DNA of 64,000 nucleotides, taken from contig JAUIRK010000168.1 of the NCBI GenBank assembly GCA_030549495.1, positions 744,001-808,000 on the forward strand, in the 5' to 3' direction. Under the pieces are notes generated by a model, which was not told the origin of the DNA, did not search any database, and saw nothing but the letters and a program-made list of their open reading frames with translations. Position numbers and translations under genes: made by a program. Origin of the DNA: Nectonema munidae (Eukaryota > Nematomorpha > Nectonematoida > Nectonematidae). This document shows positions 25,155 through 36,190 of this stretch, piece after piece. Positions within the stretch are counted from its first letter, which is position 1; every line of letters begins with the position of its first letter.

Positions 25155-27243
25155 AATTATAGCTTTAAATTATAACACACACTTTTTGTTTAATAAAGCC
25201 TCAAAACTTCAATTTTTTAAGATAACAGAAGTTTTTTTCTCGATTGTTTTGACATAACAATTAATTATCGGAAAAAAATTAAAACAAACGAATAAATGAT
25301 AATTTCAAATCTTACGATGACTAAACTTCAAAAATATCAGTATTTTTGCAATATTTATTTTATAAAAAAATATTGTTTCTTTATGAAAATTTTGATTAAT
25401 AAGTTGGAAAGTAACATGGTTAACTACACTTTGTAATTTTCAGAAAATAAAAAAAGCTTACATCAAAAAATAAGTGCTTATATAAAAGTGAATAACTATA
25501 GTAGTAAGTGTGATCATAATAAGTTATAACTGAGTGAAAAGGAAGCAACTGAATAAAACTCTGTTATTGTAAGCAATGAGCTTCTAGAAATTAAGCTCTC
25601 AACAATTAACGATAATAATGAAAACAGTATCTTTATACAGCAAGAAATTAGTGTGTTGTTGTCACTGAAATAGTTGATACTGGTTCACATACATACATAT
25701 ATAATTGAAACTTGTATCTATATTGCATATTGTTTGATTGTTACCGTTCTATTAACGTAATAATAGCTTGAAAATCAAACAGGGATATATTAGAGTGACC
25801 CGAGGCGGATGAGGCTCCATAAAAAAATATATATTTTCATTTTTTTTCAACGTATTGTGTTTAAATGTTAGGTATATTTTATGAATATGAAAAAAAATAT
25901 GTAATTATTCATTTTTCACGCTAAAATATAGTGAAAAATAGCAAAATTGTGAATATAGTTCAAAGGCTTATAAAAAAAATTGTGTTTTTTTTCAAAAAGA
26001 AACGACATGTAAAATGCGGGTAAAAGTATGCTCTTGATAGGCATGGTTTAAAATGTTTTTAAAAATTTCTCGCATAAAGTCTTCTTTCAAAATTAAAATT
26101 TGTAAATTTTAACACAACATTTTTTAAAAAATTGTTAAATCAAAAAAAATATATCAAAAATAAATATTTTTAAAATATTTAAATGAAATTTAAGCGATTT
26201 TGAATAAGTTTATGTAAAAATTAGAAAAAAATAATTTTATTTAAATTTAAAAAATCCCTTCAAAAATGTCAAATTTTTTTGGACAAAAACAATTAAAAAA
26301 AAATTGAATAAAATTTTTTTACAGAAGATTTCCTAAAACTTCATACAGAAAAAATTTCTTCCATGTGTGTGCATGCGCGCGTGTGTGAGAACCGAAAATT
26401 TAAATTATTTTACAAAAATCTACAAATAAATTTACGTTATTGTAGGGGAGTGGTTTATGATGAAAAAAAGATATACATTCATGAGGCTAATTATTGAGAA
26501 AAATATATTAAAACACATCTTTTGATTTTTTCATCTTCTCTTTTTTTTCTTCATTGAACACAACAATAAGCGTAATCCAAAATTTTCTTTTTGGAGTAAT
26601 CAAAATGGAACTTCTTTCGCTGTGTTTTTTATTCGATACTGAAAACAATAAATACTTGTTATTTTACTTATTTTGTGTTTTTTTACTTAGAAATAACATT
26701 TTAGTGAACCAGTTTGTTGGATAATAATAAAGTTTAGCATAAACACATTTTAAATATTTTTTTGAGGCATTGAAATTTTATGCAGTAAACAATAATTAAA
26801 ATAATATTTATCTTAAAAATAAAAAGGCAAATAAAATTTGGGCAACTATTTTTAATCATATATATTATGAACTGACTTAAAATTTTGGCGAATAATAATT
26901 CAAAAGTTATAAGCAATATAAAAACGAAGGTTAATTTATAAAAAAAACGGAAAACTAAAACTATTTTATAAAATCTACAAATAAATTTAGGTTCTGATAG
27001 TAGAGTTTTATAATTGCGTTGAAAATTGTTAGAAATAAAGGGTGAAAATTTGTCAAAATTTAACAAGCGTTAGTTTAAAATTACCAAATATAAAAAATAT
27101 GCATCCTTCATCTGTTAATTACGAAGAAAACTGAAAAATACAAAATTATAAAAAAAAAATTCAAATTTTATTTGTAATTACAATGGTAAATGGAGCCCAT
27201 GGAATATAAACAAAATGGTATTTTTCAAGTACTTATAATATAA
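25155..27243. other. AT-rich non-coding region
   Basis: No gene recognised in about 2.1 kb. A (TG/CG)-type stretch, GTGTGTGCATGCGCGCGTGT, lies near 26363. The 110-codon minus frame at 27066-26734 is Phe/Ile/Leu-rich with no recognisable family, and is most likely chance. Confidence 0.4.
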
Positions 27244-27516
27244 TTAACCCTCGCACTACGGACTCTATGTATTTTTTCCGCAAAAGTATTTACAAGATTA
27301 TTATCGGAAAACTTTCAATGGGAAAGTTCAATAAAAATAGTAACTAAACTTATAAAAAATGCTTCTTAAGGCACTGGAAAGAAAAAAATTTAACATTACC
27401 TAAAAAGCTCTGCGAATTTTCATTTTTTCTCATTTTTGTACCTTGAAAAATAAATTATTTATAGATGGCGTTAAACTTAAAAAATGGCAAAAAAATTTAT
27501 TATAAGAAATCAAAAT

Positions 27517-29243
27517 TTATACACAATTAGGGCAAGTAGTTTTAGAATGAATCTTACAAACAAAATTCGAGCACATGGAACATTTTTTTGTTGTTTTGTT
27601 TTTTTTAGAAAGACAAACAGAGCAGACACCTTTTTTGGAAGTTGTTTGTCCTTCTGTCGCAGCTTTCGAAAAACCATAAACAGACAGTAGGTACTTAACT
27701 TGGATTGGCAATTCAGAAATGTTGGATCTTACCTTCATACACTCTTCTGCCAAAAGAAAAGACAGTTTCTTTAAAAAAACTTTACGTCCACTTTGCTTCG
27801 AACTCGGGAACGATTGAGGCGAGTTGTATCTTGCAACAACCCATGTGTTCAAAGCAACTATGTCCAAGTAGTTGCAAAAAGTAGCTAGAGTCCATCTTCT
27901 ACATGGCTTCTTTGATCGATAGCTTCTGATCATTTTATTGCCGACATCAACTCCCGATTTGTATTTGTTGTAGCAGAGCAAACTTTGTGGTTTTGAGTGC
28001 TCGCCATATGTTGTTATGTTTTTGTGTTGAGATGACAAGAGGTACACGACTTTGAAGTTATTGCGAGCATTTTTTTCTTGGTATGTACGCAGAAAGTGAA
28101 GCATATTCAGAATAAATAACACGACTTTCACATTCCGCGAGGCGAAGTCCTTTCAAGTGGTTAGGCTTAAAAATCGTAGGAAAAAATCGTCTGTTCCCAT
28201 TGACAGTGCCACAAAGGGATATATCTCTATCGTGGCACCAGACAGCCAGCTCATGACTGGTAAAAAACCTGTCAGTAAAAACGCCACAACGAGATGGAAT
28301 CTTTGAGTCTTGTATAAGTCTTTTTGAAATATTCAAGGCTGAAAAATGTGAATTTCCCATACCAGGTATATAGAGTTCGGGCATCATATAAAAAAAATAT
28401 TCTGCATCATTTATATGATAACATTTTAGACCGTAGTGCCCAGGTTTCTTAGGATCATATATTTTCAACCTGCACTTTCCTTTGAAGCTGATAAGTTGCT
28501 CATCTATTGTTACATGTGAATGAGGAGTCCAGTACTTTGAGAAAACATTGCGGAAGTGATCATGTACTTTCCTGATCGGACTCAATTTATCTCCAACATC
28601 TCTTTGTGTTTTGTCATCAAAAGTGATGAAAAGATGAATGAGTGTAAACATGTCCCTTCCCAAGCTGGCTCTTAGAAATGGAATTCCAAAATTAGAAAAC
28701 AAATCACAAATGGCAACTTTCTGGTCTTCACTTTGGCCAATATAAAGTAAGCTAGCAAAGTACGAGAGGAGATGATGAATTTCAAAATTCTTATAACAAT
28801 GAGCCAATCCTCGATGTTTAGGGTTTTCAGATCTGAAAAAATAGTTTCGATATTTAAAATAAAGACTATATAAGCAAAACTTACTCGAAGTTGGTTTTTA
28901 GTTTTGCAGCTGTCATTTCATAGATATATGAAATCAAATTCACATAAAAAAAAAGTTTGAATATGAACAGAATGTCGTCAGTGTCTTTCATAGACCCTTT
29001 AGGTCCTGGGGGATTACTAATTGCGTTTCTGATATTGATTCTTTGGGGACGACCTTCAAGAGCAGATATGGGTCTCCAACGATAAATAGTTTGGTCAGGA
29101 GCTAACAAATCATCTTCAATTACAAGAGATGATGAAGAAGAAGAATGAGATGATAGGGATGAGTAGGAGGATGAAGTAAACGAATAAGATGTTTGTTCTT
29201 CTCCGCTTTCAGAACTACTTTCTATGGAAAAGTCAGAGCTCAT
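27517..29243 (-). CDS. piggyBac transposase, two exons, one frameshift
   Basis: Exon 1 (29243-28885) starts MSSDFSIESSSES and is Ser/acidic-rich, as usual at piggyBac N-termini. A 52-bp intron (28884-28833; GTAAGT to TTTTCAG) joins it to SENPKHRGLAHCYKNFE. The catalytic domain then follows with all three Asp: TIDEQLISFKGKC (first), GVFTDRFFTSHELA (second) and YKSGVDVGNKM (third). The C-terminus (CSVCLSKK, CSMCSNFVCKIH, CPNC) is the Cys-rich zinc-binding tail that binds the transposon ends. The frame shifts once, in a run of seven A (28076-28070 on this strand): the upstream frame stops at about 28058 and the downstream frame continues from about 28075 to 27517. Six A would restore one frame of roughly 560 residues, so this may be a real one-base change or a homopolymer error in the assembly. 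The transposase cuts and pastes at TTAA and may also move the CCCT-ended MITEs here. Confidence 0.9.
28833..28884 (-). other. 52-bp intron in the piggyBac transposase gene
   Basis: Donor GTAAGTTTTGC and acceptor CTATTTTTTCAG on the minus strand; the reading frame is kept (GA|A, Glu) across the junction. Its tiny size suggests the host has short introns. Confidence 0.8.
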
Positions 29244-30270
29244 GATTTTATATCAAAAAGATTTTGCAAAGATCTTCAAGCCGAAACGTTCTTTGAGTAT
29301 AAGCTGGGTTTATGTAACAAAATCAATTTGGAAAACAGTAATCAGCAAACGATAGAGTCTCAAGAAAGATGCAATGAAGAGAGGAGTATATTGATCAAAT
29401 CAAGTTCACAATGGAAACGCAAAAACTAGAATACTTTCAACGAGAGAAAAAATAATAAATAAATTATAAACGCATCACATGTGCTTTGATAAATCAATAT
29501 CATTACTTCTACAATACCATTATGCATGAAGCCACATGCCGCCTCCTGGCTATTGAACGCTGAACTAAGCGTATAGATAGGAAATACAATTGACGAACAA
29601 TGTGTCATTAAGATTATATTATATCATAAATGAGCTGATGAGTTATTGAATGAATTTTGTGGCACTGTTATGCTTTTATTTACGTTATTACTATACATCT
29701 TCTGATACATGATCACAATAATGATCTATGGCAGAGTTCAAAATATGTGGTAAGTAAAAGAAAATAAAGGAACGATTGGTTCACCATTGTTTTCATTTTA
29801 TCACTACCATTACATGCGTGATGAGAGTGATGAAGCAGTTTGCACTATCAAAGTTTCAGCAGTTTGTTATTACTTTTATTTCTCTCAGGAATTTTAGATC
29901 TCCTGCTAATCATTGATACAAAATGCCGGTAAACGGAGAAGAGTTGGCAAAGGAGAAGAATTGGCAACCTATACGCACTGCTACTATGAGTAGCAAAAGG
30001 CGGAAACATCAAACATTTGTAAAACTGGCGAACTTCTCTTTTGCCAATGCTTTTCCTAGAACCGAAATGCCAACATCCTTTGAGTAAATACATCACAAGT
30101 GCAAAATGAAAAACACGTAGAAATGTAATATTATTGAATATCTGATATGAAAAAGTTTTATTTATTACTAACAAATTTTATCAACATCATAGATAGTGGT
30201 AGTAAGACATAGAAGCACTAGCGATGCAATCACAGTATGATTCTACGTACACTAAGTGTATCGAGAAATA
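29244..30270. other. Non-coding part of the piggyBac element
   Basis: Between the transposase start and the 36-bp array no second gene was recognised. It presumably holds the transposase promoter (transcribed leftward). The 108-codon minus frame at 30174-29848 resembles nothing known to me. Confidence 0.4.
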
Positions 30271-30274
30271 ACCT

Positions 30275-30700
30275 AGATGGATTTGAACCACGATCTCTGT
30301 ATGTGCCTCAACATGGATTTGAACCACGATTTCTGTATGTGCCTCAACATGGATTTGAACCACGATTTCTGTATGTGCCTCAACATGGATTTGAACCACG
30401 ATTTCTGTATGTGCCTCAACATGGATTTGAACCACGATTTCTGTATGTGCCTCAACATGGATTTGAACCACGATCTCTGTATGTGCCTCAACATGGATTT
30501 GAACCACGATCTCTGTATGTGCCTCAACATGGATTTGAACCACGATCTCTGTATGTGCCTCAACATGGATTTGAACCACGATCTCTGTATGTGCCTCAAC
30601 ATGGATTTGAACCACGATCTCTGTATGTGCCTCAACATGGATTTGAACCACGATCTCTGTATGTGCCTCAACATGGATTTGAACCACGATCTCTGTATAT
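30275..30700. repeat. 12-copy, 36-bp tandem array with tRNA B-box-like units
   Basis: Twelve head-to-tail copies of a 36-bp unit (GGATTTGAACCACGAT, then CTCTG or TTCTG, then TATGTGCCTCAACAT). Units 2-5 have TTCTG, the others CTCTG, so the array grew in blocks. On the minus strand each unit reads GAGATCGTGGTTCAAATCC, which holds an RNA polymerase III B-box match (GGTTCAAATCC against GGTTCGANNCC, one mismatch). Because 36 is divisible by 3 and the unit has no stop in several frames, long repetitive frames appear on both strands; none is a likely gene. There are no spacers, so it is not a CRISPR array. Confidence 0.9.
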
Positions 30701-31233
30701 CGCGTACAGTGTGTTAGCTGTTCATCGAGAACATTTGTTTCTCTAGATTATTCCTATATGAAATCAACTCATGCTATCTTCACCATTTTACATACGAGAT
30801 GTATAATGTATATAAGTAGTAAAGTACGTTCGTGTAGGGTAGTACGATGGTGTGTGCTTATGAGTCTCAGTTGAGATTACCAAGGCAGTAGTAGTAAGAC
30901 ATTTAGTGCTAGTGATTATTTATCAACATCAATTTGGTTCTTAGTTGTAAAGTTTGCTTTGATCAAAAAAAGAATTGTAGATGGCGTTAATATCAATATT
31001 ACTTTCTTCTCAAGTTTCATTATCAAGTAGAAAAAATTGTTGAATTATTCTGCTCAAAGAAGCATTCCTTAAGAATGTATAAAAATAGATACTACGTTTC
31101 TCAGTAATTTTGTTTTCTCAATAATTATAGAAGGTATTTTTTTAGCAAATTTTATTCATATATGATTGGCGGAAAAAATGTCCCTAGTCCGTATACAGAG
31201 TAAGTACAAAATGATCCGTAGTGCGAGGGTTAA

Positions 31234-32500
31234 TGTATTCTGAAAGCCTATAAAAATGCTTTTGGTATATCGCATGATACATTTCGTTCAGAAATGCGAA
31301 AGCTATAAGCGATTGAATATTTGACTAAAATTTAAGCTAACAACACTACAAATAAACGAAGCTTAAACTAACCCGATAAAATAAACCCACACGCGTGTTA
31401 AAGATGTGGGGAAGCGTAGGGATAAGAATTCACTGCGGCTCATAAACGCGTAATGCAACATGTTTTATTCTTTCTTCGCATAATTATGCGCTAAAATCAA
31501 TAACAAGCGTGATAGAAGTGGAATGTTATTTATTAATGGCACACTGCTGGCTAAATATAAAGAATGCCCTTTGTTAAAAAACAGAAAAGTGTATCAAAAC
31601 TGAATAAAAATTGTTTTGAAATAAAAGTAGGCTACGATTATCCAACAAAATTTGTATTCGATCGAAATTTTTCACCTCAAAAATAATTTAAAATTTATTT
31701 GAAAATCATTATACTGACCTATGTTGACCTCTAAAAAGTAAAAATATATATTTTTTTCGGCAGTGTTCTTTAACTATGACTTTTTAAAATGTAAAAAACC
31801 ATATCCTACCTTTGTTAATATGAAATATTGAAAAAATAGTATATAAACTCATCACGTTAATTTAGATAAAAGTTGACTGACCTCACATAAAAGCAGATTT
31901 TAGAAAAAGGAAAACATATTTTTTTGTAAAACCTATCCCATGTTACCAACAAAGAGTATAGCTTTCTAATGATACCATTTTCAATCAAAAATTTTCTTTA
32001 AGGCTTCACATTATGCCCCTCATAAAAAGTGGTCCTTTTTTTTACTAAAATTTAGACATTATTTTTCGAAGTAAAGTCCAGTTATCAAAAAGTTTTAAAA
32101 CTTTTGCAAAAATAAATTATTCTAGCATATGTAGAAAACTATAAGCTTTCAAATCATATATATATATATATATCATAAAAAAGAAATATTGAAAAACAGT
32201 TAAATTTTTTCTGCAAATCAAATAAGTAAAAATTTCCAAAAAATCGTTATATTATTGGTAGTATATTATTATTATAGTTACATAAACATTTCAACCAACC
32301 ATATAATTTTCATAAAATAAAACTACAATTTTAAATTTAAGTGTTTTAAATTTTTATGTAGAATTTTTGAATGGTGCTTTCAATATGTATGTAAAATTTT
32401 TGAAAATTTTTATTTTAAGTATGTTTTTTTAGCATTTTACGATTTATACATTTTAATTTTATATATATTATAAACTCCTACAATTTGTCTCCCCTGAGGT
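31234..32500. other. AT-rich non-coding stretch
   Basis: No gene seen. A (TA)n run lies at about 32157-32172. Confidence 0.4.
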
Positions 32501-32529
32501 TTTGCCAGACCTCTGATATGTCTTATAAC

Positions 32530-33690
32530 CAGGGCGAGGAAAAATTGACCCAAAAAATTGGAAAAATTAGACTTATACTCAGTGAAAAAATAGGCTTTAT
32601 TGACTTTTTAAAGTTTCTTGAACACTTTAGAGAAAGTATTGAAAATTATTTAAAAGAATACATGACTTTGTAAATACGATAACATATAATTAATGACATT
32701 TTCTGATTTAAAATTCGATCATTTTCTAGCAGTTTTTTTCAGTTTAGAAAAAGATCTTTCTACTTCTAAATTTAAAACTTGACAATTTTGTAATTTGGGA
32801 TAAGTACTGGGAGAGATTTGAGAGTTTTCCATATTCATGATTTTATTGATTTCATTTTATTTGAATCTATTTTCAAGATAACTTTAACGCCACATTCGTA
32901 TTAAATGAAATAATGTTGAAACAAGTAAATGCATCTTCGACTGAAAAAGTCTCTATGTTCACCTTTTCCGACTAAATCAATGAATCATGAATATTCTCTA
33001 ATTGTTAGCAAGTTTTGACACAGATTTTCTTTTTTTAACAATTTCTTGTTATTTGGCAATAAAATTCCATCATCTTGATCATTAATTTCTTCACTGCTGG
33101 AAGATTTTAATGAAAATATTTTGCTTTTTGAAACAAATTGAAAATTTTTTTTTGGTTTTAAAAGAGAACGTCTTTTTCTATTACTAATTTTGAATGATTT
33201 AATGCCGGTAATCTACAATTTTGCAGAATAACTTAACTTTTAAGGTAAACTTTTGTAAAAGATATGAAAACCATGCAATGATAAAAAAGTTTGGGAATAA
33301 AATTCCATAACTTCTGCAACAGATATATCGTATGTAACCACGTTTGTCAACAAAAAAAATTTGTCCTACAAAAAACTTCTTCATGTTCAGTCAGGCAAAC
33401 TTTACAGTAAAACGTTTTATTAAATGAAAAAAGGTCCAGCTATTGTGGAAGTGTTGATATAAAGAAGAAATCTTGTATGTATCGCTTATAACAATTTTAC
33501 GCATATTAAATCCAAAAGTGTTAAATATAAAAATTGGCTTTATTGAACTAAACTCGACAAATTGAGTTTGATTTACTTAAAAGTTTGAAATTAGTTCAAA
33601 ATTTTTTAGAATAAATAAGTATAGATCTTCTTCAATGAGTTTTTGCTAAACAGAAATAAAAGTTGACTTTATTGACTTTTACTCGCCCTG
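32530..33690 (-). mobile_element. Decayed hAT element with inverted ends
   Basis: The left end is CAGGGCGAGGAAAAATTGAC and the right end TTTTACTCGCCCTG, an inverted pair. Flanking 8-mers CTTATAAC (32522-32529) and CTCATAAG (33691-33698) match at 6 of 8. The minus strand between about 32830 and 32690 reads STYPKLQNCQVLNLEVERSF followed by SKLKK, the hAT C-terminal dimerisation motif (compare SVEVERSFSxLKN). Further upstream on that strand (33420-33010) are broken frames with an acidic/basic stretch but no recognisable catalytic part. At 1.16 kb it is internally deleted and cannot be active by itself. Confidence 0.75.
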
Positions 33691-33699
33691 CTCATAAGT

Positions 33700-36190
33700 C
33701 TAATAAAGGTGCGGTTGTTTTTTGGATTTTTCAACCCTTCTCAATTCAACTTATGATATATTCAATCTGCACTTGACACTCTCCTTTCTTCTTAGGAAAC
33801 CAAAAGTGTTGCACTAATCTTTGCTTGGAGTAACTATATCCTAAACAACATATCCAAGATCTTATTTTTATTTCTACATTTTTCATCAGAATCTTAAAAT
33901 ACTATTCACTATCTTCGCTTACTAAATAAAATTTTTAACTTTGTTTACACAGGAGCTTCTAAACTACTTTTAATTTGAAAAAACTTCCAAATATCTATTT
34001 TATGGTTGTCATTTTACTCTAAAATATACGAAATATAACCAAGCAAGCACTTTTCTTTTCTTGTCCTATATATAATATTTGTAAGGCAATTAATTATTCT
34101 TATTTCTTCTTCTTATCTTATCTCATCGGTCGAAAACGTCAATGTTTCTCGTTCTCACAAAAAATGGATATCTAAAAATTTACCTGAAAACCAGACTTTT
34201 TTTGTATGCACTTCTTTGATACTTCCATTTTTTAGATTTTATTACATTAACATTGAATAATTATCAGACTTTATTTTTTTGCCCATCTCTAACTTTTAAA
34301 TATAAATTTCTCCAACTTTGGGAAAAAACTTTAGCTAATGTCTAAATGTCTTTTTTTTCTTATACATTTATATGAAATAGATAGGTCGAATTCACTCTCA
34401 CACTACACATATTTCCTAACAACACTTCTTAGCGTTCAAGAATTTAATTATTTATACATTTGCATATTTACTCTTTTTGTTTGTTTATAAAAATTTTCAT
34501 CTATTTATTATCCCTTCTAAACATTCAAATCATATCACTTCATTTGATCGACCACTACTGATTAACTAAAGAACTAGATCATATCCCTTTATTTAAAAAA
34601 TAGTAAAAAAATGTGTTTTATTCCATTTTACTATTATATTTTTTTTAATCCATTTTTGTTCCATGATTTCATGTCTACGTGTTTTCTCATATTTTTCTAA
34701 TCTGTGAATGTTTTCGAAATTTCATAATTTTAAGTATAACATAGAAGTTTTATTCATTCATTTTATAGTTAGAAATTAGAATTCATGTTACTTGCTTTTG
34801 ATTATTTTTTAGTAAGATTTGAATGCTATATTTACTTTTATTAATCTCACTAAATTATATTAGTCGATAATTAGATATTGATATTTTTAATGATTTTGAA
34901 ATATAATTTGTTTCTTATTAAAGAAAATAAAACGTTTTAGCATAAAAGAGGTTGGAGGTAGCCAATATTCTGGTAGGCTCTAAACGAATTCTTAGTGCCC
35001 ATCTAAAAATATTTCAACGATGAAAAATTTTTATCACTCCTATTATTGGTTATAGATATTTTGGAAAGTTCATGTCATTAAAAATTTTATTTTGAAAGTA
35101 AATAAAATTAAAGATAATGTTAAATAAATATATTTATATTCTTGACTTTTCAATAAGAAAAAAAATATTTGAATTTTCAACATTAGTGCCTTTCTGAAGA
35201 ATGGTGTGAATAATCGAAACAAAATAGAATGATCAGTTGCCGGAGATAGTTCATGTAGGATAGGATTAAAATATGTTAAGTGTATGAAAGGTGTGCAAGG
35301 ATAGCTACTTTTTATGCTGTCTACATGCGGTGTTTAGTTTGTAGCTACAGTAATAGTATGCACGATGGGCAGAATAAGAAACATTTCCGTAGGAGAAGAG
35401 TGTGTTGTGTGTAATATAAATTTGTCCCTCGTTATCAATAGGCGTATCACATTTTGTAACAATTTATAGTGGGAGTTTTAATATAGTCTCTTCTATGTAC
35501 TTTGAGGGTAATTCGAAACATGATCAAGTATTTTTATTCTTAAACTGACTATTGCTTATTTGGAGTGAGGGTATTTGATGTGGTAATGTTGAGCAAGGGA
35601 TTTATATTCTGTAAAAGATATATTTTTCTTTGGCACTTGTAGGAAATGAAATTTTAAGTTTGAAAGTGTCGATGGAGTGGCTAGATGTGAGGTTAGTTTG
35701 AGAGGATTGATTCAACTGTTCCCAATGTTTTTACTATGCATGTAATAAAAAGTTAATTGGTTTTGATATTTTTTTACCACTCCTACTCTATTTTTTAATA
35801 CAGAGCATCTAGAATTAGCCCCCCCCCCCCACCTTGGTAGGGGACGTCATATATGTATAATCCCCATGGACAATCATGACTGTCAATCAAAAGAAATTGT
35901 ATGCTTTATTATGCATTTTTATGTTACTTGCTCTAGCGGGCTAAAAGATCTGATTAGTTATTTTCACGAAAGATTTGAAGTGTGTGATTATCTTTGATGC
36001 GTTGGGTTTGTGTATTATTAGTATTTTTATTCAGATGAGATGTATGAGAAATGTTGCTTTTTTATTTCTGATGAATCGACCCAATTGTAGTCAATTCTCT
36101 AAATTTCTCCTGCCTGCTCGTGGTTGGAGTAATTTACTTACAAATATGAACACATCAGAGAAACAAACCCCTTCTCCTTAAATAGAAGTT
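33700..36190. other. Non-coding region, no gene recognised
   Basis: The first kilobase is pyrimidine-rich on the plus strand; 35200-35800 is TG-rich, like 39000-39550, and might be an old LINE in opposite orientation, but no motif supports this. A run of about 11 C lies near 35819. The 68-codon frame at 35975-36181 matches no family I know. Confidence 0.4.

Larger units (their letters stand above)
27248..31229 (-). mobile_element. Complete piggyBac DNA transposon with TIRs and TTAA target sites
   Basis: The element is 3982 bp, with TTAA at both flanks (27244-27247 and 31230-31233). The terminal inverted repeats are a perfect 15 bp, CCCTCGCACTACGGA at the left and its reverse complement at 31215-31229. 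A second inverted motif lies just inside: CGGACTCTATGTATTTTTTC from 27259 matches the reverse complement of 31169-31191 (CGGACTAGGGACATTTTTTC), like the subterminal repeats known in piggyBac elements. It encodes a transposase on the minus strand (29243-27517), and its 3' third (as read on plus) holds a 36-bp tandem array at 30275-30700. Long near-identical TIRs and a coding region with a single frame problem indicate a young copy. Confidence 0.95.

Noticed and set aside
30275-30700. Possible CRISPR array
   Set aside because: Units are directly joined without unique spacers, and the context is a eukaryotic transposon.
30187-30746. Long repetitive reading frames on both strands across the 36-bp array
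   Set aside because: They exist only because the unit is 36 bp (divisible by 3) and lacks stops; several frames on both strands are open, none with a domain.
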